Positions 15,769 to 24,640 are shown, counted from the stretch's first letter. The stretch is DNA of 43,668 nt from Paenibacillus cremeus (GCF_007786445.1 NZ_VNJI01000042.1:23288-66955); one strand, 5' to 3'. The notes: generated from the letters alone by a model not told the origin. Numbers and translations are program-made.

Positions 15769-15972
15769 TCATGAAATATGTCCGTAAAGTTCGTCTAAAG
15801 TGGTTATCATTCGATCTACAGGCCTTTCAAAACGTTCCTTCTGCCTGTTTAACCAGATGCCTCTCATTTTGAGATTTTCGCAAGGTACGATGTCTGTAAA
15901 TACATCAACTGAGGCAATTAAAACTTCGAAGTAATCTGATATCCCCATTACTTGTACTGCTGCAATATCCAC
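15769..15972 (-). pseudogene. HAD-superfamily hydrolase remnant
   Basis: The frame reads G-I-S-D-Y-F-E-V-L-I-A-S-V-D-V and then jumps directly to D-I-V-P-C-E-N-L-K-M-R-G-I-W-L-N-R. In HAD hydrolases these segments are separated by the conserved Lys (K-P-D-P) and the GDS-x-x-x-D acidic motif. Both are missing, so an internal deletion of several dozen residues has removed the catalytic residues. The C-terminal end (T-L-D-E-L-Y-G-H-I-S) is intact. Confidence 0.65.
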
Positions 15973-16060
15973 TTCTTTCTTTGGGGCTAGCTTTTTTACC
16001 GGTGTCTTTGTATAAAACGTTACGATGCGTGATGAGATGGTTGGTCGCGATATAGAAAAT

Positions 16061-17146
16061 TCATGCGTTCAAAGCATTCTTTTTGACCAGTGAAATGATC
16101 CATAAAATGAGTGGAATCGCGATACCACAAACAGGGAATATCACAGTTGTCCAAAATTCGTCGTATGTTGCAAGTGACGTCTCATTCGGAATCAAAATCG
16201 CCATAATAAAAATCACCGGTGCGCCGAACCAAATGATTCTACGCCAATTTTTCACATTGAACCACTGCGCCGTTTCATAGCTAACGACAAACAAATATAA
16301 TGATAATTGTGCAGTCACTCCGAATATCCAAACAAATATGATGAATATATCTAAGTTTTGAATAAAATTTAATATATCAATGGTTCTTACATACATAATG
16401 TAAGGAAACCTCATTTTGGCTGCTAAATTCGGTCCCAAAACCATTAGAACCATAAGTGTGGCGGTAAAAACCATGAAAACGGTAATGCCTACGCCCAACA
16501 TCGATTTGGAAAGCGCTTTTTGGGGGTTTTGCATAAAAGCGACAATAACCAATAAGGTGAACGGGCCTGAGAACCACATACCGGGACGAATCGATCCTTT
16601 TACAATGTTTAACCAACCTGTATCTTTAAATACAGGCAATAATTGATGCCAATCCGCATTGCCAGCATTAAAAATGAAACTTCCAATTAATGCTAAAATA
16701 ATAATGGGACCCACGATTTGACATAATCGACCGATTCCCGTAATAGCTGTGGAATAGATTAAATATACCATTAAACCTAATAAGAGTATCATAAGCACCC
16801 ACAAAGGTGTTCTGTCAATTACAATAGGTTGCAAAAAGCCGGGAAATCTGCGCAGTAAGTATGCAGTTAGCGTGTACCAAGCAATGAGATGCGGAAGGAC
16901 AATCAGTCTCCCTAACCATTTGCCCAGCAGAGCTTGGCTGAATTGGGTCAAAGTTTGATTCGGGTGGAGAATGCTAAGATGAACGAAAAGAAAGGTTAAG
17001 GCTGCACCTATCCCGCCCCCAATCAACATCGAAAGCCACGAATCTTGTTTCGATATTAGGATCGCCGACGGAATATTTAGCCCGATCAACATAACGACTT
17101 CAGTCGTTACAAAAATCCAAAAAATTTGCGATTCTGACAGTTTCAT
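16061..17146 (-). CDS. gerKB: Spore germination permease, GerKB type
   Basis: This 361-residue protein has ten or more hydrophobic segments and belongs to the APC-like endospore germination permease family (GerAB/GerKB). The start M-K-L-S-E-S-Q-I-F-W-I-F has AAGGAG about 11 bp before ATG 17146; an in-frame GTG at 17158 lies too close to that site. The B subunit binds germinant and forms part of the GerA-type receptor in the inner spore membrane, which in studied species acts as a nutrient-gated ion channel. It is the last gene of gerKA-gerKC-gerKB, 44 bp after gerKC. The K-type name is by family resemblance; the germinant is unknown. Confidence 0.9.
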   Translation of the reverse strand: MKLSESQIFWIFVTTEVVMLIGLNIPSAILISKQDSWLSMLIGGGIGAALTFLFVHLSILHPNQTLTQFSQALLGKWLGRLIVLPHLIAWYTLTAYLLRRFPGFLQPIVIDRTPLWVLMILLLGLMVYLIYSTAITGIGRLCQIVGPIIILALIGSFIFNAGNADWHQLLPVFKDTGWLNIVKGSIRPGMWFSGPFTLLVIVAFMQNPQKALSKSMLGVGITVFMVFTATLMVLMVLGPNLAAKMRFPYIMYVRTIDILNFIQNLDIFIIFVWIFGVTAQLSLYLFVVSYETAQWFNVKNWRRIIWFGAPVIFIMAILIPNETSLATYDEFWTTVIFPVCGIAIPLILWIISLVKKNALNA

Positions 17147-17190
17147 AATTACTACCACTCCTTATCGAGGATAAACAGCCCGAACCCAAA

Positions 17191-18345
17191 TTAAGGTATA
17201 CTCTTGATTGACGAATTGGTTTCGCCCGGATCCTTGCATTGAAGGTGTACTTTGACCGAAACATTCAGCTCAGGGAAAGTTACGTTCCAATCTCGTTTCA
17301 AGGTTTTCCACTGTTCCGGATATTGCTGATGCACATGTACACCAAACCCGAAGATGTCGGTCTTATACTGCTTCTGAACTTTTTCGACCAACTGCTGTAC
17401 CGATCTCTGAGTCGTTTCACTGACTTCATCTTCAATGATTTGGAGATCGTTTCGCTTGGTTGGATCCAAGTTCGTATTATTTTCGACAATGGTTCCTTTT
17501 CCGGTGAGAAGAACGTCAATTTTTATTTGCTTATCGATCATTTTCACTTGAATTCGTCGATCTAACGATCGCAGGTTTAAACTAATATTGCCATTTCCTC
17601 GTTTGACGAAAGAAGCGATAACTAAATTTGTTTGTCTATTCGCAATCCAATTGGCAAAGAAAGAGTCTTCAATATTCAAGAAACCCACTAATTTCAGGCC
17701 ATCGTCTTTATTGAAAATAGCAGTGCCCGAATAAACAACTTGTTTGGTGTCTGTTAAACTAACCGCAGGCATCATGGGCTGTAAACCTTGACTAAATGTA
17801 TCTGACAGAAAATTCCGGAAATAACGACGCTTTAAACCTAAAGTTTCTTGTTGCCGTACCAATGCCGTAGATGTGAATGGCTCGAAGAACGGCTCAACAG
17901 ATAGGATATCTTTCGCTTGGCCATCTTTCACAACAAATATCCTTGAACGCTGCTCCGATTGAGGATTACGAACAAACTGATCAAGAAAATCGCCTATTCC
18001 TTGCTCGGCCATTCGTTGTCCGATGAGGATGATCTGACGATGCCCGATAAAGAAATTCCGCGATAACTGTTTCTGCAAATTTGGAACCGTATCGTAAATG
18101 TTCTTTCCAATCGCGCTTATTACACGAAAGCTTTTACCCCCAGCTCCGCCGCCCGCTTCCTGTCCGCCGCCAAGACGTGAGGGTATCACGATTTGAGAAC
18201 TAACTTGTAACTGACCATCTTTTGTAAAATCCAGCCCTGTCCCCATAAAAAATGCGAGTTGATCCGGTTCCTTCAGGTTCCAGCACCCGGTTGTGCACGA
18301 TACCATGAAGAGAAATATGAAACTAAGCTTTACCGCCCTCTTCAT
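17191..18345 (-). CDS. gerKC: Ger(x)C-family spore germination lipoprotein
   Basis: This 384-residue protein starts M-K-R-A-V-K-L-S-F-I-F-L-F with a lipoprotein signal; the modified Cys is probably Cys21 in T-T-G-C-W. The N-terminal domain has L-K-E-P-D-Q-L-A-F and G-T-G-L-D-F. The middle has NFFIGHRQIILIGQRMAEQG and Y-S-G-T-A-I-F, all typical of Ger(x)C proteins. The C subunit sits on the outer face of the inner spore membrane and is needed for receptor assembly. ATG 18345 follows the gerKA stop after 2 bp, so the two genes are translationally coupled. Confidence 0.92.
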   Translation of the reverse strand: MKRAVKLSFIFLFMVSCTTGCWNLKEPDQLAFFMGTGLDFTKDGQLQVSSQIVIPSRLGGGQEAGGGAGGKSFRVISAIGKNIYDTVPNLQKQLSRNFFIGHRQIILIGQRMAEQGIGDFLDQFVRNPQSEQRSRIFVVKDGQAKDILSVEPFFEPFTSTALVRQQETLGLKRRYFRNFLSDTFSQGLQPMMPAVSLTDTKQVVYSGTAIFNKDDGLKLVGFLNIEDSFFANWIANRQTNLVIASFVKRGNGNISLNLRSLDRRIQVKMIDKQIKIDVLLTGKGTIVENNTNLDPTKRNDLQIIEDEVSETTQRSVQQLVEKVQKQYKTDIFGFGVHVHQQYPEQWKTLKRDWNVTFPELNVSVKVHLQCKDPGETNSSIKSIP

Positions 18346-18347
18346 GG

Positions 18348-19793
18348 TTAATCCGCCTCATTTTGTGGTTCATTATATACGGCTCGCTTTCGAGGCGGTC
18401 GCATCCATACGTCCTTAAGCCTTCGAGTGATTTGCGGAGCCACTGGAGTTAAATACGGAGTCCCAAACGGACTAAGTTGAATTAGGTGAATTAAGATCGT
18501 TAAGATCCCGGTCGCTAAACCAAATAGGCCAAATAGTCCGGATAGGATCAACAAAGGGAATCGTAACATACGTAGAGCATAGCCGAACCGATATCGCGGA
18601 ATGATGAATGACGCAATTCCGGCAGCCGAAACGACAATGACAATAGGCGCGGAAATAATTCCGGCACGGACAGCCGCATCCCCAATGACTAATGCTCCGA
18701 CGATGCTCACGAGAGGACCGATCTGTTTTGGCAAACGGATCCCCGCTTCCCGTAAACCTTCAAACATAACCTCCATCATAAAGACTTCAATTATAGTCGG
18801 AAAAGGTGACTTTTCCCGTAATGATGCAATCGTCAACATCAGTTTTTGAGGAACCATCTCCTGATGGAAATTGGTCAACGCAATATAAACGGAAGGGAGC
18901 AGCATCGAGAACAAAGCAAAAAAATAGCGAATCCATCGAATCAAGGTTGTGAACAAAAATCGTTCATAAAAATCATCCGGTGCCTGAAGTCCTTCCCAAA
19001 AAGTCATTGGAACTACAAGAGTACAACTGTCTCCATTGGTTAATATGGCCACTCTTCCATTAAGCAATCCAGCGGCAACAACGTCTGGGCGCTCTGTAAC
19101 CTGTATTTGCGGAAAAGGAGAAAGCTGAGTATCTTCAATGGATTCTTCGATATACCCCGATTCAAGAATCCCATCGATTTGTATCTGATGTATCCTTTTA
19201 CGGACTTCATTTAGAACCGGGACGGAAACAGTTCCTTCGATATAGGCGATTAATATATCGGTCTGCGACAGTGTTCCGAGTTTTAATGATTCGAACTTCA
19301 GCTTCGGCGTTGCCAATATCCTGCGCAGCATCGTGGTATTAATCCGCAGGCTCTCTGTAAAGCCTTCTTTGGGTCCCCGGATGGATGCCTCATTGTGAGG
19401 CTCTTCTATGGCTCGAGTTTCAAATTTTGAGACGTCAGCTAGAAGGGCGGTATTTTCCCCATCGACCAGTATAGCAACATTTCCCTTTAATATATGATCA
19501 ACAATTTCTTCAAAGTTTGAAAGCTTCTTGGTCGATAAAACGGAAACGAGCTCTTGTTTGCACATTTGTGCGAGACTGTCGATTTTCCCGAGACCTTGGG
19601 GCAGACCATCATAAATTAAAGGCTTTAGAACGCTTGATGTAATAATATCAGCATTGATCATACCATCTACGTAGACTAATAATGCCTTGGTTTGGTCATG
19701 AATCGTAATATCACGAAAAATAATGTCCGAACAATTCTGAAATACGTTTTTTAAAGTCTGTTCGTTCTCAACGACGTTGTTGTTGACGTACAT
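18348..19793 (-). CDS. gerKA: GerA-family spore germination protein (A subunit)
   Basis: This 481-residue protein has a long soluble N-terminal region with the family motifs C-S-D-I-I-F-R, L-V-D-G-E-N-T-A and the E-x-x-I-R-G-P-K-E-G-F-T-E signature. About five hydrophobic segments follow in the C-terminal half. The start is placed at ATG 19793, behind GTGGAGAAA. The frame is open to 19850, but a sigma-G-like -10 box lies inside that extension. The A subunit is thought to bind or gate together with the B subunit and to drive clustering of receptors. It is the first gene of the operon. The basic tail ends R-K-R-A-V-Y-N-E. Confidence 0.92.
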   Translation of the reverse strand: MYVNNNVVENEQTLKNVFQNCSDIIFRDITIHDQTKALLVYVDGMINADIITSSVLKPLIYDGLPQGLGKIDSLAQMCKQELVSVLSTKKLSNFEEIVDHILKGNVAILVDGENTALLADVSKFETRAIEEPHNEASIRGPKEGFTESLRINTTMLRRILATPKLKFESLKLGTLSQTDILIAYIEGTVSVPVLNEVRKRIHQIQIDGILESGYIEESIEDTQLSPFPQIQVTERPDVVAAGLLNGRVAILTNGDSCTLVVPMTFWEGLQAPDDFYERFLFTTLIRWIRYFFALFSMLLPSVYIALTNFHQEMVPQKLMLTIASLREKSPFPTIIEVFMMEVMFEGLREAGIRLPKQIGPLVSIVGALVIGDAAVRAGIISAPIVIVVSAAGIASFIIPRYRFGYALRMLRFPLLILSGLFGLFGLATGILTILIHLIQLSPFGTPYLTPVAPQITRRLKDVWMRPPRKRAVYNEPQNEAD

Positions 19794-19827
19794 TTTCTCC
19801 ACTTCTTTCGAGCAGAAGTCATATTGG

Positions 19828-19834
19828 TATAATG
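19828..19834 (-). promoter_or_regulatory. Candidate sigma-G -10 element of the ger operon
   Basis: The minus strand reads CATTATA, a full match to the forespore sigma-G consensus CATWHTA. It would place the transcript start about 28 nt before ATG 19793. The best -35 candidate (GGATA) is a poor match and slightly too far away. Forespore expression fits ger receptors. Confidence 0.4.
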
Positions 19835-20080
19835 TACCCTGCATCCCCAAAAATATCCTGTTTGATTTGATAATGAAATATCTAATTGAACCAACAACGG
19901 ACTTTAATCGTAAATAGGGGACATGCCAAAATTAAAGCTGTTGTCCCAAATAAGAGGGAGCGAGCCTTCAGATCGCCACCAAGAAGGTGTGAAAGAAGTT
20001 ATTAGTAGATATTGCTAAGTGAATTGAATCTTAACAAACAAACTAACAAACATGTGCGTTTCTTTATCTCATTCCCGACA

Positions 20081-20123
20081 AACAAAAAATACACCATCTT
20101 TAAAAGACGGTGTATTTTTTGTT
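20081..20123. terminator. Long bidirectional terminator
   Basis: CAAAAAATACACC and GGTGTATTTTTTG form a strong stem with T-tracts on both strands. It lies between the ger promoter region and the alpha-glucosidase remnant, whose end at 20300 points towards it. Confidence 0.8.
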
Positions 20124-20257
20124 TAAAGTCAAATTGTCTGGAATGCAATTCGCAAACCGCGATTGAATAAAAATGACTGGATATCAAATTTGACGTAATC
20201 CTTTTCTGTCTTTCTGCAATTTCAGTTTACCTTAATTCATTCTGTCGGGAATGAGAT

Positions 20258-20290
20258 AATGTTCTTGTCACCCGACATTTGTCCAGCTCA
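20258..20290. repeat. Fragment of the TTCTTGTCACCCGACATT repeat
   Basis: The segment GATAATGTTCTTGTCACC continues into CGACATTTG and closely matches 39488-39520 beside the IS1182 remnant. It is probably an end fragment of the same insertion-sequence family. Confidence 0.5.
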
Positions 20291-20299
20291 AGCGACTTT

Positions 20300-21076
20300 T
20301 TAACGACAGCCAAGTAATCTGAGGTTGTCCTTTTCAAGCGGCAGTTCAAATGGTGTCGGTTTCTCGCTGTGATTATGTGCAATCAGCCAAACCGTTCATT
20401 CCCACTCTCTTACGAATACGTATAAATTCGAATCCTCCGGAAGCAAATCCTTGTAATCTCCGTAGATCATCACTGGATGTTCTTTTCGCAGAGCAATCAG
20501 CCTTATGTAGTAGTGGTACACGGAGTCAGGATTGCTCATAGCCTCATCAGCGTTGATTTTTTTATAATTGGGATTCACTTGAAGCCACGGTGTTCCTGAC
20601 GTAAAACCGGCGTTAGGAAACGCGCTCCACTGCATAGGGTCCGGGAATTATCGCGGCTGAACGGAATCAAGCTCTACAGCACGTGCGCGGATCCCCTTCC
20701 CTTGGCGATTTCCTCGGCATATTTATTTTTCATCGTAATATCCTGGTACTCGTCTATCGACTCGAATCGTACCCCGGTCATCCCTATTTCTTCCCCTTGA
20801 TAAATATAGGGCGTCCCAGGCAGCGTATGAACTTATGTAGCCAGGGAGCTTGGCCGACTCCACGCGGAATTCACTGTCATTGCCGTAACGCGTTACCTGC
20901 CGGGTGTGATCATGGTTATTCAAAAAATGCGAGTTCCACCCTTTACCGTAAAAGGTCTCATGCCATTTTGTTTGAATTTGCTTATATCGGAGCATATCCC
21001 AGGTCGGCATTTCATTCGCTATTTCAAAGTGGTACAGCGAGTGGAACTCCTCTCTTCCCTCCTCCACATAGTCAAG
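20300..21076 (-). pseudogene. GH13 alpha-glucosidase / oligo-1,6-glucosidase remnant
   Basis: Three frames together give the C-terminal half of a GH13 enzyme. The first has L-N-N-H-D-H-T-R-Q-V-T-R-Y-G-N-D, the conserved HD catalytic-site strand. The next has L-P-G-T-P-Y-I-Y-Q-G-E-E-I-G-M. The last has M-Q-W-S-A-F-P-N-A-G-F-T-S-G and ends P-F-E-L-P-L-E-K-D-N-L. Frame changes fall near 20830 and 20650, and another follows near 20398. The N-terminal catalytic barrel (about 290 residues) is missing. Coding similarity ends at 21076, where a hairpin-rich insert begins. In life the enzyme would have hydrolysed isomalto- or malto-oligosaccharides. Confidence 0.88.
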
Positions 21077-21221
21077 ATTCTCAGACGGAGCCACGTAGGG
21101 CTCCTCGTGGGATGCGGAAATACCCGAGAATCTAAGGCTCTCTCGGGTTTAAGGGTATTCGATAAACTAGGACAGCCATCAGGCTTACGCCTGACGTGAG
21201 GTTGTCTCCGGCTCTGAGAAT
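21077..21221. repeat. 145-bp hairpin-rich insert with inverted termini
   Basis: The ends ATTCTCAGA and TCTGAGAAT are perfect 9-bp inverted repeats. Inside are three hairpins: GGAGCC..GGCTCC, ACCCGAGA..TCTCGGGT (8 bp, enclosed by AATACCC/GGGTATT) and TCAGGC-ttac-GCCTGA. The insert interrupts the GH13 gene and has no open frame. It looks like a small non-autonomous element or the structured end of an IS200/IS605-type element; target duplications were not evident. Confidence 0.55.
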
Positions 21222-21399
21222 AAAATACCCGTTCCAATCCCATCCCCCACTACTTTTCGAGGTGTCCCTGCGACTATTGTCATCGCTCAGTACAGCCGAA
21301 TCATTGCCGGTGTTTCAGATCTTAATCACAGAACGAGAATGGAACGGTCAGAAGTTTTGGAAATTGCGAAGTCAATATAATTGAGAAGCTTAGGATGCA

Positions 21400-21451
21400 T
21401 TGACATCATGATCCTTATAAAGCATGATGAATGGACAAAGACTTCTATAAG
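21400..21451 (+). promoter_or_regulatory. Promoter and inverted repeat upstream of the first Crp/Fnr gene
   Basis: TTGACA (21400-21405) followed after 17 bp by CATGAT is a plausible sigma-A promoter. Over it lies the inverted repeat CATCATG-N12-CATGATG (21404-21429). Its centre is 32 bp from the centre of TATAAG (21446-21451), which offers an alternative class II arrangement. The half-sites are unlike TGTAA. Confidence 0.4.
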
Positions 21452-21501
21452 ATTGAGACTTCCTAAAATGGAGGGATTGTTACATGAAGGAGGAATACGA
21501 A

Positions 21502-22185
21502 ATGAATAAATTATGGTATTTATCTCAAATCAGCATTTTTGAGGAAATGACTAGTGAAGAAATGAAGGCAATTGATTTACTAAATACCATTCGTCATTTC
21601 AATTGGGTACCGAAAGACGCATTGGTTCAAACTCCTGATACTATTCTGGAAGGTCTTTCTTTCGTCAAAGAAGGCAAGCTTAAAGTATACAAATTAAACG
21701 ACAGTGGGAAACAGTTCACTCTAAGTATATTGACTCGTGGGAACATGTTTGGGGAAATCAATTCCATCTCGTTTGGTACTAAAGATGTTTACATTGAAGC
21801 CATGGAACCAACCCTGGTTTGCTCGATATCCGAAGCAGAATTCGACCGTCTTATGATAAGCAGACCGAGTCTGGCGTTGAAACTTCTAAAAGCGGTCAGT
21901 GAACGTTTGAAGGAAAGAGAAGAACAATTAGAACAAATTGCATTTAACGGTCTCCGCGAACGGGTGATTCATATGTTGACGATGCTTAGTTCAAAATTTG
22001 GTACCATCGTAGATGGTTATGCTTTAATCGATCTCCCTCTTACGCACCAAGAGATAGCTAACATGCTTGGTGTAACTCGGGAAGCCGTCAGTGGAGTCAT
22101 GAGTGGACTTCTGAAAGATGGAGTTATCAAAACGTCTCGTAAGTCTGTTCAAGTAAATGCCGCGATGCTGCCCCAATCCAAATAA
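21502..22185 (+). CDS. Crp/Fnr-family transcriptional regulator A
   Basis: This 227-residue protein starts at ATG 21502, with AAGGAGG 8 bp upstream; an earlier ATG at 21484 has no such site. The N-terminal cyclic-nucleotide-binding-like beta barrel (residues about 10-115) contains K-E-G-K-L-K-V-Y-K and G-N-M-F-G-E-I-N. It lacks the Arg-Ser pair typical of true cAMP binding. A long dimer helix (E-R-L-K-E-R-E-E-Q-L-E-Q-I) leads to a winged helix-turn-helix, with L-T-H-Q-E-I-A-N-M-L-G-V-T-R-E-A-V-S-G as the recognition unit. Of the few cysteines expected in redox sensors only one, in V-C-S-I-S, is seen, and it is conserved in paralogue B. The protein is a candidate regulator of the palindromes described here. 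Confidence 0.92.
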   Translation: MNKLWYLSQISIFEEMTSEEMKAIDLLNTIRHFNWVPKDALVQTPDTILEGLSFVKEGKLKVYKLNDSGKQFTLSILTRGNMFGEINSISFGTKDVYIEAMEPTLVCSISEAEFDRLMISRPSLALKLLKAVSERLKEREEQLEQIAFNGLRERVIHMLTMLSSKFGTIVDGYALIDLPLTHQEIANMLGVTREAVSGVMSGLLKDGVIKTSRKSVQVNAAMLPQSK

Positions 22186-22315
22186 CCTAAGGCTGAAGAG
22201 CCAGAGTGTCGTGATCCGGAATAGGTTTTTACAAATGGAAAAAAAAGAAGGAACAGATATGCAGCAATGTTAAAATTCAGCAATCGTCTGCCAGTTTCAA
22301 CATCGAATTGGGAAA

Positions 22316-22352
22316 AATAAAAACCGGAAGCGAGCTCGCCTCCGGTCGTTTT
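22316..22352. terminator. Bidirectional terminator between crp A and the EamA transporter
   Basis: ACCGGAAGCGAG and CTCGCCTCCGGT pair with a single A-C mismatch and are flanked by AAAAA and TTTTT. The two neighbouring genes converge on it. Confidence 0.8.
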
Positions 22353-22397
22353 TATATATGAAAGGCAGTTTGAACGTGTTCGAGAATGGCGTTGCGT

Positions 22398-23339
22398 TCA
22401 AGTGCCAGACTGTTGCAAACCGGAATTGAGCTGTTGAGCGACGGGAGCGCTAATTTGTGATATCTGTTTCCGTTTTATTGCAATCAATAACATACCGGAA
22501 ATCGTCATGACTCCCCCGAGCATTTGTGACAACTCCAAAGCATGACCCAAGATAACCGAAATAATTGCTGTAAAGACAGGAATCAGGTTCATAGTTATGC
22601 CGGCCTTGCTCGCACCTAGTATCTTAACACCTTGATTCCAAAATATAAACGAACCGACTGACGGGAACACCCCCATGTATATAACTCCAACGATCCCCAA
22701 AGAAGTGATTTTGTCGGAGTGAATCGGATGGAAAAATAATAAAGGAATCATCAGAATAGCACCGATCAGCGCAATCATCGCAACCAAAGTCGCAGGCGGA
22801 ATACCTTTTGCTTTTTTTAGAAGCAATGAATAAGCAGCCCAACATAAGACAGCGAATAGCATAATCGCATCGCCCTCGTTATACTGAGTGTGAAACAACT
22901 GTAGCAGGTTACCTCTAGTTAACACAATCATAACACCAATAAACGAGGTGATTAATCCAATGAACTGAAAGGCACTTACTTTTTCTCTCAGGAAAATCAA
23001 CGAAAAGAGCATAATCAAACCAGGTGCAAGGGTAGTAAATAGAGCGCTATTCGTCGCAGATGTGAACTGCAATGAAGCATACGAGAGATACGTGTAGAGC
23101 ACAATGGATGAAGTAGCTAGCAGAATGATCAACACCCAATTATTCCTCCATATTTGATACCATGAAGGCTTCTCAATAAATTGGGCAATGGGAATAAGAA
23201 GAATCAGTCCGACAACCCACCTTAGAAAGACTGTCCATTCAGCAGGAAATTCATCTACAATCAATTTTCCAAAAATGATATTACCGGCCCAAAACAGATT
23301 AGCCCCGATCAAAAATGTCCAAGCCTTATAATTCTTCAT
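22398..23339 (-). CDS. EamA/DMT-family transporter
   Basis: This 313-residue protein has about ten hydrophobic helices arranged as two EamA repeats. The first repeat carries N-L-F-W-A-G-N-I-I-F-G-K. The second carries A-V-L-C-W-A-A-Y-S-L-L-L-K-K and P-V-F-T-A-I-I-S-V-I-L-G. Members export metabolites such as amino acids or purine derivatives, but the substrate here cannot be told. Start ATG 23339 is preferred because GAAGG lies 8 bp upstream; an in-frame GTG at 23354 is less likely. The hydrophilic C-terminus ends Q-Q-L-N-S-G-L-Q-Q. Monocistronic. Confidence 0.88.
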   Translation of the reverse strand: MKNYKAWTFLIGANLFWAGNIIFGKLIVDEFPAEWTVFLRWVVGLILLIPIAQFIEKPSWYQIWRNNWVLIILLATSSIVLYTYLSYASLQFTSATNSALFTTLAPGLIMLFSLIFLREKVSAFQFIGLITSFIGVMIVLTRGNLLQLFHTQYNEGDAIMLFAVLCWAAYSLLLKKAKGIPPATLVAMIALIGAILMIPLLFFHPIHSDKITSLGIVGVIYMGVFPSVGSFIFWNQGVKILGASKAGITMNLIPVFTAIISVILGHALELSQMLGGVMTISGMLLIAIKRKQISQISAPVAQQLNSGLQQSGT

Positions 23340-23625
23340 ATTTTTCACCTTCACTTCTTTGTTTTGTAGATTAACTTGTCGTTAGCTACAATATCTCTAA
23401 AATCGATAGATCAGAACGAATGGGATCGTGTACTTCGAGAAGTGGAACGTACACGACTCAATGGGATATCGTTATTTTCCATCGAATTCTTAAAAAAGGG
23501 CTTTTAGGTTTCTGTGTTGAAGCTCTCACTTGAGTTTTCCCATTCGGCATTTAATCTCATAAAATTGAGTCACGAAACATCATTGTATAGTCCTTTGCCG
23601 ATCATGCTCTTCAGGTTTAATAATA

Positions 23626-23663
23626 CGGACAACAATCAATAATTGTGAAATGATTGCTGTCCG
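23626..23663 (-). terminator. Terminator of the thioredoxin-like gene
   Basis: CGGACA-a-CAATCA pairs with TGATTG-c-TGTCCG around a 12-nt loop, 30 bp after the stop at 23693. On the minus strand TATTATTAAA follows. A separate inverted repeat CGTGTAC...GTACACG lies at about 23433-23461, upstream of eamA, and may be an operator. Confidence 0.6.
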
Positions 23664-23692
23664 GTTATCCACGCTTCCAGAAAGATTAAAAT

Positions 23693-24301
23693 TCACGAAG
23701 AAAAGGAAGTAAACAAATCTCTTAATTCATGAAGGATAACTTCCTGATATTCGTTGCTAACTTGATAGAGCTCGCCGATCTCTCGATATGTCTGGTTCAA
23801 TTTCTCCTTATAATCTGCTTCCTGTTTATTTGGATTGTTCATTTTAAACCGATCCATCACGGCCTGAATATAGGCTGGACGCGCTCCCCATCTGCCTAGA
23901 ACATCTCCGGACGCATTCAAGAAAACCGCGATCGGCTGATTTCGCCCGCCATCCGTTAGAAAGAGATCCATGGTTTCCAAATGCTCTTCCATGAGCAACA
24001 CTTCAGTCGAAATGCGGCTCTCCTCCATCACTCTAAACAGTAAGGGGACGTTCCAGATAACATCCGGGCACCAATCTGTACATAGAATCAAACAGTGCAG
24101 GTCGGAGCTATTGTTTAAAGCGGTAAAAAATGCTTTCTGATCTTCTTGCGCCCATGTGAAATTCTCGTAAACGGAGATGAACCGCTCTTTGGTATTTGTG
24201 ATATTACTGGTTACCATCGTCCGATTCTGCATGCCTTCTATGAACTGTTGAGGTGAAATCCCTTGACCGATTTTGTGTTTTAAGTTCAATCGTGCTTCCA
24301 T
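23693..24301 (-). CDS. Thioredoxin-family protein with WCPD site
   Basis: This 202-residue protein has a thioredoxin fold in the middle: L-H-C-L-I-L-C-T-D-W-C-P-D-V-I-W-N near residue 80, then L-L-M-E-E-H-L-E-T-M-D, and G-R-N-Q-P-I-A-V-F-L with the cis-Pro. The active-site pair is C-P-D-V rather than CxxC, so one resolving Cys is missing. Another Cys five residues upstream could substitute. The C-terminal 50 residues are helical and charged. The start is placed at ATG 24301 with AAGGTG upstream (8 codons inside the longest frame). It belongs to a common but poorly characterised Bacillales family. It lies downstream of the msrB remnant and may have been co-transcribed with that gene from cassette A. 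Confidence 0.8.
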   Translation of the reverse strand: MEARLNLKHKIGQGISPQQFIEGMQNRTMVTSNITNTKERFISVYENFTWAQEDQKAFFTALNNSSDLHCLILCTDWCPDVIWNVPLLFRVMEESRISTEVLLMEEHLETMDLFLTDGGRNQPIAVFLNASGDVLGRWGARPAYIQAVMDRFKMNNPNKQEADYKEKLNQTYREIGELYQVSNEYQEVILHELRDLFTSFSS

Positions 24302-24344
24302 TTCTTCACGCACCTTCTTCATTATTTTTGGATACTGTAGACTG

Positions 24345-24570
24345 TGGATCTAATAAAACTTTGTCCTTCGAATAAAATTTTCAAACAAGTGAACCCCTAT
24401 CCTTCCTTCTCAAGATCCTCCTTCAGAATAAAGCAAAGCGCAACCGAGTTAATGCAAATTTCCTTCGGTACATCAGCAAAGACATGGCCCAATGTGAATC
24501 ACCTTTCCTGGCTCCTCACCTCGGTATGAATCATGCCATTGCTTTGATTCAGCTTTTCATTGATAAATTG
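24345..24570 (-). pseudogene. msrB: msrB remnant related to the msrAB fusion
   Basis: The plus-strand text parallels 9556-9785 (end of msrAB) in the same order. It covers the last helix, the I-N-S-V-A-L-like catalytic strand, H-V-F-A-D and the start of E-V-R-S. Several deletions, including loss of the catalytic C-I-N context, break the frame. It stands directly downstream of the leftward promoter of cassette A, where peroxiredoxin and azoreductase stand in cassettes B and C. Confidence 0.75.
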
Positions 24571-24640
24571 ATTATAATTCTAAAAAAATCGGAGTTCTGT
24601 AATCCAGATGACAGATGCCGATTCTGTTGGCATGTTAATC
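24571..24640. promoter_or_regulatory. Redox cassette A: hybrid Crp/Fnr-type operator with divergent promoters
   Basis: The operator TGTAATCCAGATGACA lies at 24598-24613. A leftward TATAAT (complement of ATTATA 24571-24576) is centred exactly 32 bp away, and a weak rightward GTTAAT (24634-24639) 31 bp away. Compared with cassettes B and C, 57 bp are missing precisely between the two operators. The single remaining site therefore has its left half from one repeat and its right half from the other. Confidence 0.6.
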
